A DNA stretch of 64,000 nucleotides, from positions 28,794,917 to 28,858,916 of the forward strand of contig NC_049981.1 in the NCBI RefSeq assembly GCF_000003815.2. The letters run 5' to 3'. The DNA is from Branchiostoma floridae. Its lineage: Eukaryota; Chordata; Leptocardii; Amphioxiformes; Branchiostomatidae. Positions 10,801-23,200 of this stretch are shown here, in pieces (position 1 is the stretch's first letter; every line of letters begins with the position of its first letter). The translations under genes were made by a program, and so were the position numbers. A model generated the notes under the pieces. It saw only the letters and a program-made list of their open reading frames with translations, was not told the origin of the DNA and made no database searches.

Positions 10801-13800
10801 AGACTTGGGCAAAGTGGTGTTGTCATTCCTTACCACCTCGAGAAATAAATGAAAGTGCAATGTTATCATACATTCATGTACACTCCACCAGTGGTGGCAG
10901 GTTCCAGACAATCATCTTCTAAAAGAGCGATTTTGCATGAAATTGTTGGTGTCTTCAAGCTGATACTTCAGATAAATATTGATGAGTGAATGCTGCATTA
11001 CTAGGACCTGTGTACAAATGAGTCATGGATTATACTGACAAGGGATAAAAAACATGATAGTAAGAGGGTCACCTGGATGGGTGGTTGGTGTCCAGTAGGT
11101 CCTTTATTCTGGCCCAGATAAAAGTGGACACCTCCTTGGGTTCCTGGGTGGACAGTGACAGCAGGATGTTCCGGACGTCCCACGGTGAGGGGTTGACCAT
11201 CAGGAGGAGGCTGGCTGCTGCCGTGCGGACAGTGTTCTCGTATGTCTTCTTGTTCTGGTGGAAGATCCGACTCAAGGACCTCCTCACCTAAAGAGGATTT
11301 TATCAGGGGTAGAACATAAGAACCTGTTATGTCTTATTGATATGGGACATATTTCTAATGTACCCCGTCACATTCCAAAACTACAACCAGAAATATCAGT
11401 TAAGTTGCCTCAGAAAGCCTGTTACTAATACATGTTATAGACAAAAATACAAAGACCACTCATCACTGTGAAACGTCACTATAGGAGTTCTGAAAAAAAA
11501 AGAAACTCTCACCCCATTACTGTCCAGCAGTGTTGAATCAAACCTGCCGAGTGCCTTCAGTGCCGCCATAGACACAGCGTTTGACTGTGCCCCCTCCGCG
11601 TGCGTTAGGAGGACCGTAATGGTGTCGGGAAGGCGGGCATTGCCGAGAGCACGGAGAAACATCAGCTGACCGTCCTCAAATTCAGCAGATTCCAATCCCT
11701 CCAAGAAAGCTGTCTTCACCTCGCCTACAATCTGAAGAAGAAAATAAAGATTTGTTTGCGACAAACTTCTCATACATCACAAAGGTGTGTACAGGAAGAC
11801 GCTTAGCATAAGAAAACACCACATGATTTACCAAGCATGAGCCTTACATTGCACAAAATATCAGTGGAAGATCGCAAAACACCATGCATGCAAGTAAAGT
11901 TTTCCTCCTTACCGGTTGTTCACATTGCTGTGGGTCCAGGCAGTAGGTATACACCAGAGCTCCCAGGGTCAGAGCCATCGCTTCATAAATCTTCTCACTA
12001 CCGATCTCCCCAGATAATTTCTCCTGGAAAAATTGAACAAAAAAAAATTAAGTGTAGAGTAAAGTCTTCGTTTAAGAATTAAATTGGATTGCAAACAATA
12101 TGTCGGATGGAAAAAGATTAAGTTGAAGACAGCCCTGATTTAGACACTGATCTCTCACCAGTAGCATTGACAGTGTTTTGTCAGTCGGGTGGGTAGCAAA
12201 TCCCAGGATGAAGAGGAATCTGTCCGGCAGGTCAGTGTCCTCCTCCACACTGAAGTCCAGGAACTCCAGCAGGGCCTCCATGGCGGAGTCTGTCTGGGCA
12301 GCTGTGGCAATGTCAATCAGCTGGGGCCTGCGAGGGAGCAGGCACAATGGGCATTGTTATGTTTCAACGAGTTCCTGAAACAGACTCCAACCACTTACCC
12401 AAGAACACTATTACATGTAGATCACATGAGGATTTGTACTATTAAACACAATTTATCAAAAAGACCATGGGCATAAAAAAGGGAGATTTGAAAGCAAGGA
12501 AAATATTGGGCATGTATACCAATGTAGAAGAGTAGACACAATCTACAGTAGGGCTGGGTGCCGGTACAGAATATTCAGGTCCAGGTCCGGTTCAGGTCCA
12601 AAGGATCAGGTCCAGGTCCGGACCTGAACCTGGACCTGATGCAGTATGACTCATACCAATGGTCCATTTCACTACAAAGAGATCAGTTTGGTGGAGCATT
12701 AGACTTGCACTGGCGTTTTAAAATCCTACAACGCTAACTGCACCTGTACGATTGGCTGTAAAACTTGGTCGAAATTACTATAAACTCTCCTCTACTTCAC
12801 TCTTGTTATTTTCTTCCACCTGCAAATGCCAAAACGTCTGAATGCCTGATAAAATAATCTGTTAATTTTCTAATCGGTCCAACATCCGGTCCACCTAATT
12901 TTTTCAGGTCCGGTTTTTCTGGACCGGTCCAATAAGAAAAACCGGTTTTGTACCAGCCCTAATCTACAGTGATGGGACTTTCATAACTTCAATTTCAAAC
13001 TCAGTCCAGGGAAGAATAAGTTTGAAGATTTTTTATCTCTAATTCACATACAGAATTGTAATGCATTTTACCTTGCTCTTTATTGTTGTTTTACCTACAT
13101 GTAATGACAACCCCATTTATTATCAGACATAGAGTCCTCCCCAGAGGATGGAATAACGGAGGCCCTCCACTATACTCCTAGCCAGCTCCACTATACTACT
13201 TTTGAAATTTAGTGTGTTTCTTCCCTATTTTCTTGGATAGTTTTGCTAAAATAAATGAAAATTCACACATTTTTGTGCCAAGTGGCATCACTTTTCCAGT
13301 CAGCATTGTCTGCAAAAACTTGTGAATGGGCAATGATCAAAACAATAGTTGTTTTGCCACTTCACAACAAAGGAATCACTATTGTAATTCACTTTGTCTT
13401 CACGGTACCAAACTTTCACGGTCTGAGAAAATTTAACTTGTTCTCGGAACTTGATGTTCACGATGGCAGCAGGTGCGCATAGACAAAGTCTGTGAATTAT
13501 TTGTTATCTGTAATGATAAGTTCACGTTACAGACGTCACAGTGAAAACCGTGAACATAAAAGTACAGTGAAAAAATCAAGAATTACAGTATACTATAGTA
13601 TATTATGCTTGTAGTATTTGACATCCTCTGTCATTGCAAAATGAACCCATTTTCTTGAAAGCACAGCGCATTGGTTTGGCTTATTTTTGCAGCCCCTCCG
13701 CTATACTAAAAAATTCTGGGGAGAACCCTGCTGACAGGACATGCTTTGCTTTTACTAAGTTTTAGGTGCTTTTTGTTGCACAGTCTTCACTGAGACCTAC

Positions 13801-16800
13801 AGAACTTACACAATGTCTCCATTTGCTTCATCTGTGAGGATGTTGAGGATGGTTTCCTTCCCAGCATGCCTCAGTCTTTTTAAGACCTCCAGGAAAGCGT
13901 TGGATGAGCTCAGGTGGGCCAGTGCTTCCGTGCTCAGGTCGTCACGGTAACGGGTAACAATCTCAGCTGGCTGAAAGTGTAGTCGTGTTCATGCTCACTG
14001 GTAAGTCATCATTTTGATATTTGTACCCAAAACTAAATGACCATCACTTCACTTTAAAGTTTAAAAAACTGTTCTACAAAACCTGGTCACTTTGGATACG
14101 AAACATTAGTTCCAAACTTTAGGTGGGTACTGTTGGAAGCCCTGACCTTCAAAGTTTCTGGTGAATATCATACAGTAAGATATATCACTTGAAAAAAAAC
14201 ACTTCTTGTACAATAACATGGCTTGATTTGACATGTGATAGTGAATTTTACGTAAGATAAAATGCACAGCTTAGAAAATTAGTGGAAAAGTTATCCGGTT
14301 CTATCGAATCATCCATAACTTACAGACTCACCGACTCACAGTCCTCTGTACACTCCTGGATAATTTCCTCAGTTGCGAGGGAAACCTTCAAAAACTTTTC
14401 TCCACCTGCTGCTGCTGTCACAGCTTCCTCCACACTGGCACCCTGTACAGCAGCGCCCCCTGTCCCTTGCTTCTCTAACTTCAGCTCTTGACTAAGTGGA
14501 TGAGACAATAGAACATGATGAACACAGAGTTGCAGGAATATCTGAACCATCAAGAGTACCCTCTAAAACATATGACCCCAAAAATTTGTCGTTCTTATTC
14601 TTCAGACAATCAATTTTCAGATTTTGTCAAAATCCTCCAAAGAATAACTTGGACATTGAATAAATGGCACAGTTGGTCAAAATGTCTTTGACTTGAAGAA
14701 CAACACATCAAACTCCGGTTGCTCATTACTTTATGATCCTTATAGACAATTGTAAAGATCGTTAAGCCCACATCTTGTCTAGACATGTTATTGTGATACC
14801 AGTGTGACTAACCCAGAAAAGATGATGGTCCCGAGTTCATCTCTGAGATTGACCCGGGTCACATGATTCTCTTCAGCAATAGCTGATTGGATGATGGGCT
14901 GGTCACCTGACAGCTCATACACAACACTTGATGCTGACTTCACATCAACTCCAACAACCTGACATAGTTTGAAATCAAACATTAGTGAACTCATACCATC
15001 GCTGAGCTTACAATTCTATACATTGATCATATTCTATGGATCTACTATTATCATTATTGAATACTGGATATGGACTGAATGATCGCCATTGTGTGATGGT
15101 GACGCACTGGCAGGCAGAAAGACAAAAAGATCAATTTACATTTTAATTTGTTATTTTATCTGCTAATCTAGATATTGATACATAGTTTAATCTGCTGATG
15201 TCCTGATAGACATCAGTAGCAAAAACAGTGATCACTCATATTGTGTGATTTTCCTATGCAAAGAAACTTTTTTTCTGTCACCCTCCCGAATTTCAAGCCC
15301 CTTAGGCCATACCAATTTAATTGATTGGTTCACGGATTCGCTCGCTCCTATTTTTTTGGGAAAAAAAATACAAATAGAAATTATTTATCAGCAAATTTTC
15401 ACCATTAATGAAACCATTCACCAACTTTTTGGTGTTAGCAAATTGGCCTTTATATTATCTTAAAATGTAGGTATAATTATTGCAGTTATATTTTTCATTC
15501 ATGAAGAATGGGACAAACATAAAAACTGACACTACTTTTGTAATTTTCAACGAACAGGTGCTGTTACTGTACAGTAATAGTATTTTTGTACTTTTTTCAA
15601 GCTGAAAACTTTTTATTCTTTATGTTTTGGACCAGCCCTTATCTTTACCCTAACCATTTTACAATTTTTATTTTTATTTTTTTTTCGCCCTATCGCTCCA
15701 TATCTTTTATGAAAAAATCCGTGAACCAAGAAATTAAATTGGTGTGGCCTTACCTTGTTATTGTTGGTAAAGCCTGTTGTCAGTAGGCAGTCCCTGGTCT
15801 TCATGACTTTAGACTTGCTGACATCATACAGGGCCATGCATTGTCCTGATACGTCCATCTATGGAACAAAATCATTATTATCATGGAAAGTCAATATTGA
15901 TACAGAATATGCTGTACAAGAATTGCACATTGGATCCATACGGCAGTATCTACATTGTAAGATAGATTTCTTCTGATACATATTGTTGAAACCGCCAGGA
16001 ATATTTTTTCATATCAATCCTCATACAGACATTTCAACAACTATTTTAAGGGCAGTTGTCAAAAACCTGACCTTACAGTATTGTATTGTGCCTAAAAACA
16101 TCTTGACTGTACTCAAGATTGCTGTCCAAGACTACCCTCACCTCTTGCCTCTCCCCTGCAGCTGCCTGCACCTGAAACAGGCTGACCACACCCTTCTTCA
16201 GGTTAACAGCTTGAGTGGTGTCCTTTTCTGCTCCATACACAGCCTCAACCTGTAGAAGTAGACATCAATGTTGTTGGCAACAATTGGCGGGTGCTCGGCA
16301 CGGTAAATCCTCGTTCAAGTTCGTTATCGGCAACACAGCGGAAAAATAGAGTGTTCACATCTTTCTACTCGGCACTATACAACCTCATCACATCTAGTTC
16401 AAATACCATGGAGCCAGCGGCCCAAGTTCGTATCTGGGCCTGAAAATGACTGGAAAAGAGTCGCATTGTCCTATAGGAGGGAAACGTAAAAACGTAGTCA
16501 AGGACAAAAACAAAGATTACTAATAGTGCACTGATATATACATCACGTATAACAATGGTTAGCACTGGTCAGAGCAGTACAAATAGAAAAAAATAGATCT
16601 CAGCCTTATATTATTCTGACTAAAATCACGCACGTAGCAGCCAGCCCTATAGTTGCCGTCACCTAGGAGTCATTAACCCCTGCCAGCAAGAGACTGTGCA
16701 AACACAGGCTAAGGCTAATATGTGATTCAAAAAGAGATCTCTGTTTTGTGTTACCTGGCCAGCCCTCCAGTGGAACATGACAGGATGGGCCTGTAGGTTG

Positions 16801-19229
16801 GTGGTGGAAACTTTTTGGAACACAGCAGCCTTTCTCTCCCCAATGTGGGATAGCTGTGCATCCTTCAGCTGCAAGGAGATAAAACACAACTGTTAGTAGG
16901 AAATGATTTGGATACACACTTATATTTTGTTTCAATTACTGGTGGTGGACATCAAACCTTCAAAAACGACTGTAATTCACATTCACATAACTGTTAACAT
17001 TTGCCACTCATCCATCTTAGAGAAAAAAACAAGACGCGCTGGCTGAAGGGACAAGATCAGTTATATATTGTGACAACACAAGAGGAAAATAATCCAGCAT
17101 TTGCAAACAGATGGTTTTACCTGTACTCTGACCAGCTGGTCGTCTCCACTCCCCCACACCACAGTAACGTCCACCCCAGCTGATAACTGGAAGCCCACAT
17201 CAGGCTTGTCTGTGTCCGGCTCATTCAGCCGGAGTCGAGTCTGGTAGTTGTAATGGTAGGCGTGGCCTGCCTGGTAACCTGGGAGACCAGCTTCACCTGT
17301 ATCAAACAGCCATGAAGGTGTCACAGTTAAGTACAACAAAAAGCACTTGCCACTTGTCACCAGCAAGTCTGAGACAGGAGTTTTGTAATTATATTATTAG
17401 AGACCCTGCCTCTGGAGCTGGAGGTCAAGAGATCAAGTCTTGGTTTGTCAGATTCCTAAAACTTAAGTTAGGTTAAGTTAAGTTAGTCCTTCCAACACCA
17501 AATGGTGAATTGGGAGGCACCCATCTCCATTTCTGAAGCCCTGGGCCACACAACTTTGTACAATCACTACAGCAGGAGGGTAGTCCACTTGTAGTGGTCT
17601 GTATGTTTGCCTACCATACCCTATACCTAACGCTATAAAGTGCTCGTAATTTAGTAAGAAAGCAGCATGTACCATTTTTAAAGTCTTTGGCAAGACTGGG
17701 ACCAAACTCACGTCCTACCGACTGCAAGATGAACAATCTATCCACTTAGCCATTGCACCAGGTCCATTCCACACAGACACACTTTTATTATCTAAATGCG
17801 ATGTTCTCACAATACATAATGAGTAAGACAACATGACGTCATCAATATCTAGTACAGGAACAGGATGTAATTTTTTCCTGCTTATGATCCTGCCCTTTGT
17901 AATGAGTCTGTGATAAAATCTGTGAGGAAGATGAAACAGATACGAACAGGATCCTAAACATACGTCAAACCACCTGTTAAAGGAAAAAAAAACTGCTGCT
18001 GAGCTTGAACTGGACATTTGAACCTTTTTGCTAACAGGTTTTTATAACCTCCAAAATGTCACTACAGAAATATCTGTACAACTAGGCATAAAAGAAGGAA
18101 CAACTCCCAACATGTCATAAAATAACAATCATATATAATGACAGCTGAAAGTCACAATCCTAGCCTTAGTAACATTTTGCATAGGTCAATTCATAAACAA
18201 TTGTTTTTTCACACCCATGAAGAAATTTAGCACAACTTGATGTTGTTGCCATAGATATCTCTAGAATCATAACCCGCCCATATATGTACTGTAAATAAAC
18301 TATGCGTGGAATGTGTCCACGTGGTCTGGACTCTGGTCGCTACCTGGAGATCTGTGATTGGATGATCTGATCTGATATCTGAATTGGAGAATGAATTATT
18401 CAATGGCATACATATCTTAACAAAAGAGTGGGAACATAACTGCAAAGTGCAAACAATACATTGTGCCATTTATGAAAGTAGGGGAGTTGAAGAGTTTATC
18501 ATATAGTTTTTATATACTGTACTGTGTTTTGATGTACAGACTATAGAAATGCCATTAATTTTGTTTTGTGAACCTTATTTTCTTTTTATCATAAATCATG
18601 AATAATGGAAACTTGGTAATTCTTTAAAACACATATGGGAAAGTCTATTCCTTTTATCTTTCTATCAGAAGAATTCTTTTGATGAAGTTAGAGTAAATTC
18701 ACAAACCAAAAACAATTGATATTGCGACATTGTATGTTGAAGCTGCATGAGGTACTGACTTCAGTTAATTTAAGTTCAGGCGAGGAAATGAATATGATTC
18801 TATTAAAGCACTCTAGGATTTAATGTTACTTTTTTGTAACTTATTTAAGAAGCCTAGCGTCAACTTCATATCATTCGTATCTTCAGATTTGCTGAGAAGA
18901 TCATGAAAGCCTATCAAATAGGATCTGGAAGCCTATTAAACACCAAGAGACTTGAAATGTAACACTAGTAGTCAAGGACAAAAACAAAGATTATTAATAG
19001 TGCACTGTTATTATACAGTCACGAATAACAAGCCTCAAACAGTCTAAATGAAGAATTCTCTTTAGACTGAATATCACAATGAAGAACACAATTATTATAG
19101 CAAATAATTGTTTGATGTGTTTTTTTCATAAGAGGAAAACAATGCTTGTATTAGGAAAAGACAAAAACAGCTACACCACAACTCACCCAGCACAAAAGAG
19201 CACAGCAGCAAGAAAACTCCCGACCACAT
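7873..19229 (-). CDS. MTTP: Microsomal triglyceride transfer protein, large subunit
   Basis: MTTP, as a complex with protein disulphide isomerase in the ER lumen, moves triglyceride, cholesteryl ester and phospholipid onto nascent apoB-type lipoproteins. Seventeen coding exons in transcript order: 19229-19187, 17296-17121, 16868-16755, 16249-16142, 15858-15754, 14958-14813, 14491-14332, 13970-13810, 12327-12159, 12023-11913, 11731-11513, 11287-11073, 10611-10392, 9988-9767, 8937-8813, 8500-8330, 8023-7873. All junctions are GT-AG and phases agree; the total is 2616 nt, 871 aa plus stop (human about 894). A signal peptide begins MWSGVFLLLCSFVLG. Exons 2-6 correspond to the N-terminal beta-barrel, exons 7-13 to the helical domain (for example RTAAASLLLMVNPSPWDVRN and LMRRSNMDVF), and exons 14-17 to the C-terminal lipid-binding sheets (VQVRPFKLFAGQAELM, FSDMPFTMCLQM). 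Length and exon-by-exon similarity exclude vitellogenin or apoB. The intron 5 donor is partly made by a MITE, and part of exon 13 is duplicated in intron 12. Confidence 0.96.
8985..9164. mobile_element. 180-bp MITE with TA duplication (mariner-like), copy 1
   Basis: Termini CTGTAAATGCA...TGCATTTACAG are flanked by TA (8983-8984, 9165-9166). The interior repeats ACCGCGAA and its complement TTCGCGGT. A second copy of exactly the same length is at 29439-29618. It lies in an MTTP intron. The TA duplication suggests Tc1/mariner mobilisation; no coding capacity. Confidence 0.8.
10538..10783 (-). repeat. 123-bp tandem duplication spanning the MTTP exon 13 acceptor
   Basis: Units 10538-10660 and 10661-10783 differ at only a few positions. 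Each contains the intron 12 acceptor (TTAG on the MTTP strand) and the first 24 or so codons of exon 13 (VVIQEVLKDVTAANYYTLAQ). The copy nearer exon 12 (10661-10783) runs straight back into intron sequence, with an in-frame TGA and no good donor, so it is a broken exon copy carrying a live-looking acceptor. Confidence 0.9.
12549..12961. mobile_element. hAT-type MITE
   Basis: 413-bp element with ends TAGGGCTGGGTGCCGGTAC and GTACCAGCCCTA, flanked by the 8-bp repeat ATCTACAG (12541-12548, 12962-12969). An 8-bp duplication with TAGGGCTGG termini is typical of hAT. The interior is rich in CCGGACCTG/CAGGTCCGG motifs in both orientations. It lies in the MTTP intron between exons 8 and 9. Confidence 0.85.
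13131..13729. mobile_element. Possible degenerate hAT-like MITE
   Basis: Left end AGAGTCCTCCCCAGA and right end TCTGGGGAGAACCCT are imperfect inverted repeats resembling hAT termini (CAGGGTTCTCCCCAGA). Subterminal blocks CCCTCCACTATAC and CCCCTCCGCTATAC also recur. No convincing target duplication is seen. Confidence 0.45.
15305..15749. mobile_element. Harbinger-type MITE at the MTTP exon 5 splice donor
   Basis: 445-bp element with inverted ends GGCCATACCAATTTAATT and AATTAAATTGGTGTGGCC, about 36 bp each with a few mismatches, flanked by TTA (15302-15304, 15750-15752). On the MTTP strand the TSD is TAA. It forms donor positions +2 to +4, and the element's terminal GG forms +5 and +6. Confidence 0.85.
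16495..16533. repeat. Dispersed repeat, two copies in MTTP introns/flank
   Basis: TAGTCAAGGACAAAAACAAA followed by GATTACTAATAGTGCACTG is nearly identical to 18968-19007. Both copies lie in the 5' part of MTTP. The family is not recognised. Confidence 0.5.
17463..17765 (-). mobile_element. tRNA-derived SINE, minus strand
   Basis: On the minus strand the element starts with a tRNA-like head: A-box-like TGGCTAAGTGG near 17755-17740 and B-box-like GAGTTTGGTCC near 17710-17699. It ends with a short pentamer-like tail of TTAACT/TTAACC units at 17487-17463. It lies in MTTP intron 1. Confidence 0.55.
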
Positions 19230-19321
19230 GTTGTTAAGGATGATTTTCGATCTGTGTAGAAGATCAGAAGGGGTAAAGGTAGGTGGTTCTGTTCTCTGTG
19301 GAGAGGCCGATCAAAGATTGA

Positions 19322-19334
19322 AGTCCAAAGGTCG
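19322..19334 (+). promoter_or_regulatory. HNF4-like direct repeat near the MTTP start
   Basis: AGTCCAAAGGTCG, about 95 bp upstream of the MTTP ATG, resembles a DR1 site for HNF4 (two hexamers one base apart). HNF4 is an established activator of vertebrate MTTP; its role here is inferred. Confidence 0.35.
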
Positions 19335-19817
19335 AGAACACGTTGGTAATGGTGACTCAACCCTGTTGTGAGGACTTGTTTACACAAATCATGATGCAAC
19401 CCAAAGTACAAGGATCCATAAACAACACCAGATAGTTACAAAAAGAGCGGGAAAGTAAGAAAATGACAGGAAAATACAAAAAGAACCAAAAGGGGGAAAG
19501 AAACCAACCAAAGCTAACAGAAAGAACTGAGTGGACGGCTGAGATTCAGCAAAAATTATAACCAGATACAATCAGCTGACTCGTACAAAACAGCTGGAAA
19601 CCACGTGATCTTTAGCCAAGACCACAAAGGTTGACACATCGTATAATGATCGCTAGATTTAGTCAAACGAAGTTGAAATTTGTAAAACAAATCAATCTAG
19701 TCTAAGGATTCAAATCATAAACATGAATATTTTTTTAATGAATATCTCTTTATTTCTTTTCGGTAATTTTGATATACTCATCACTTCGAGTTCGACCCCT
19801 CTAAGTCGTCCTGTTTC

Positions 19818-19828
19818 AAGATGGCGGC
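19818..19828 (+). promoter_or_regulatory. YY1-type motif in the TRMT10A promoter
   Basis: AAGATGGCGGC is a full match to the YY1 consensus, which in housekeeping genes lies just downstream of the transcription start. It suggests that TRMT10A transcription starts near 19800. Confidence 0.5.
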
Positions 19829-20286
19829 GCCCATGGACATACATCGGCATTAGGACAGATATTTCGTGATTTCTTCGTGATTATCTCGTATTGTGCAATG
19901 TGACTGACTGAGAAACCATTGTCATGACTACTGTTAAGGTATCGGCTCTGTTTCACGTGCTAGGATGTTAGGGGTTGGTTTATTACAGCGGCAACTGATG
20001 CCCCCCCCCCCCTCCCACACTTTACCAATTCCATAATAATATCTTCCTATCCCAAAATATTGCCTTATTGTTGACTGCATATCCATCCAAAATCGCTTTG
20101 GCCAATGAGAGATTATTAACGAACATTTAAAAGAGACTAAAATCATTTTAGGATCCTGGTGTATTATTTGTTGTTTAAGGACAATGACAACAGTAGCAAA
20201 GGAGACCACAACTAACGTTAGTAGTACCAGTAAGTAACCAGGCTGACAAACAATCACTGAAATTAAACAGGGAGACAACGTTGAAG

Positions 20287-23200
20287 ATGGAAACTACAGA
20301 CACGCATTCAGAACCAGACAAGCTGAATATCAATGCACCAGGGAGGCCCGTTGAAAAGGAATGCAATAATGTAAATCAAGACACAGACTGCAAGAACAGT
20401 GCTACTGATGTGAACATTAATGAGAAGTGCTCAGGAGAGGTTGAGGGGGGAGGCACCAAGGATATGGACCCAGAACAGGCGTACGCAGAGGGGAAAATAT
20501 CCAAGAAGCAGCTCAAGAGATTGAGGAGAGAAGAGGCATGGAGGAAGAAAAAAGAATTCCTCAAGTTAGTGAACAATCTATTTATGAATATTTAAGATTG
20601 GACACAGCATTAGCAAATCTTTAGGTGTATCTTGAGGGCCTCAAGTTGAGGCCATGGATTGTCATAATGAGTTTTACTCATGCATAATGTTGTGATGAAC
20701 TCCATTCCTGTGGAGGGACTTATAAGTATAGTAGTGTGGGTTAGGATTGAGTTAGTGCCAGGAAGTGAATGGACTGACAGCCATAGAGGTCATCAGTTCA
20801 CTGCCCCCTGAAATAGCCCAAATCGTGGGTCATTGCTTACAGGTCTATGTAATAACGTTACATAAACTTCTAGCGGCCGGCAATCATTGAAACTGAGTGA
20901 AAAATACACGTAGTACATTGAGCTCTATCTAAGACACGATCTACACACAGTTTTTTCCGATATCGGCGAGCCTACAACCTCTCGCCGACAGCTTTTTTTC
21001 ATCGTCTAGATGGAACTACTATATCGCCATGACGATATCGGGAAAATTTCTCCCGAAAGGTCCGGACCATTCGTACGATACCTTACCGATAGCTTAGCAG
21101 GGGTCCCCGACAGCTTCGCGCGCGTGTAGATGCTTCCTGACTTCGGGAAGGCTCATTAGCATATAACGCCATTTGGAAAATCGCGCTATATGTTTATGAC
21201 TGCAAGCGCCATGGGTGTCCGGCCCCCTACGTTCTAGATCCCTCCCGACATCTCCACAGATATCGGTAAAAACTGTGTGTAAATTGGGCCTAAAATGGCA
21301 GATGACAATCATTTTTCCAGAACAAAGCGGAAAGAGCAGCGTCGCCTGGAGGCACAGAAGCGGAAAGAGAAAGGAGAGCCGAACAAGAAGCGGCTGCGGC
21401 TGGAGTTTGAGAAGCGGCTGGAGACCAGTGACATCACCATCTCTGTGGATCTCAGCTTTGATGACTTGATGATGGAACAGGTGGGCTCATCGGGGGGCTA
21501 GTCTTCCACATGTTGTAACTAAAAAGACATTAATTAAGGGTTAATGACCCGCCCCGAGGTGTATGTGGTGTCATAACGNNNNNNNNNNNNNNNNNNNNNN
21601 NNNNNNNNNNNNNNNNNNNNNNNNNNNNNNNNNNNNNNNNNNNNNNNNNNNNNNNNNNNNNNNNNNNNNNNNNNNNNNACTCTTTGTCGATTTTTGAAAT
21701 TTACATTTGTTCTTTGGTACATACATTTGTAAGGAGATTACAGATTGCATTTTGAAACCAAAATTTCCACAGAAAATATTCGAAACATTGCAGTCTTTGG
21801 CTTTTCGGCCCATCCTATAGGTCGCAACCGCTTCCAGTAGTCTGCATGTCAAGTGACAACAGTTGGGATTTGAACTCCCAACCTGTAAAATGGTACAGAG
21901 GTGGAGGTACCAACCACTGGACTATAAACTCTAGAGAAATTATGAGAATCTGTTTTAAGCTTTTAGCCATATCGAATATACCTTTGTTTTGCACTCCAGG
22001 ACATCAAGAAGCTGATGAAGCAGATTGAGCGCTGTTATGCTGTGAACAAACGAGCGCCCGTCCCCGTACAGATGCACCTGTCCAGTCTGGGGGGGAGGTG
22101 CAGACACAGGATGGAGACAGCCATTGCTGGCTGGCAGGGATGGAAGGTAACGTTACATCAGGGCTCTAGCCAGCGTCCGTTTTTTCGTCAATTGACGGAA
22201 ATTTGCTGTGTGTGACGGAAAAATTTTTAAACCAATCCGTCAACTTTGACGGACAAAAATCCTTGTTGGAAGCTACAGGCGGCTTGTGGACGCCGTAAAA
22301 GCCACACACTGTTTGTTTTGCTATTGTTATTATTGTTGATGAAGTGTGTCGGCGCCCTTTCGCATACGATAATCTCATTAAAAACCCGTTTTTCAAGGTC
22401 TCAGTTCAGTCTTTCTAACTCCTGGAATAGTGTTTTCGCGGTTTTCGCGACAATGGGAATTGGCTGACGGAAAAAAAATTCGAGCTGGCTAGAGCCCTGC
22501 GTTACATTCTCACCTCACCTAGTCCCATCCTCATCAGGAGGGTCAGGGACCATGGTTGCCTCCAGCACAAGTCTCCTCCATCCATCCCTGTTCTAAGCCT
22601 TCTGTGTGCAGACAGCTAGAGAACTGCCTGTCCAGTCCCTGATTACATTTTACATTGAACAAAAGACATCAGTGCAGGGACAGAGTTACGATATTTGGTA
22701 TAGGTGCAAAGATATAGATGAGAAAAAATACGTGCGCATCAAGATTTTACTTGCACAACATAATGCTATGCAAGGTAACAGGAATTGGGTAGAATTTAGA
22801 AATAGACATCACCTTTTGCCTATTTCCAAAATCTTCCTGTTTCCAGTTGCTTGAGTAAAAAAAAAATCTTGCGTATCTTATAACCGGGATGTCAAACAAA
22901 GAGCAGTCAATTACGTACACACTTCCAATTTGACATGCACATAGTAGTGCATGCATGTGGTCATTTGAGCCCAACAGTTTCATATCATCACAGAAATATG
23001 GTGGATTATATCCAAAACATCTGAAAGATTTTCATTGCTTGGTGCAATGTGTTATCAATGTGTAATACTTAGTATAATCAATGTGTTGTGAATATGTTAT
23101 GTTAGTCCAAGGAGAAAAGCTCCTTGGTTAGTCCTAGTTGTGTATGGTCCAGCGTATTCAGCAGCACCTCCTAGAGGACAGGGTCAGTACTGCACCACCA

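Larger units (their letters stand above)
19230..20286. promoter_or_regulatory. Shared head-to-head promoter interval of MTTP (-) and TRMT10A (+)
   Basis: The 1.06 kb between the two start codons must contain both promoters and 5' UTRs. It contains an HNF4-like site close to MTTP (19322-19334), an E-box CACGTG near 19600 and a YY1-type motif (19818-19828). A 5' UTR intron for TRMT10A is possible (AAG|GTATCG near 19938, AAACAG near 20270) but unproven. No transcription start can be fixed from sequence alone. Confidence 0.6.

Noticed and set aside
21295-21501. A 68-codon frame starting at an ATG at 21295
   Set aside because: It is TRMT10A exon 2. The first nine codons are intron sequence upstream of the acceptor at 21320, and the frame is entered by splicing from exon 1.
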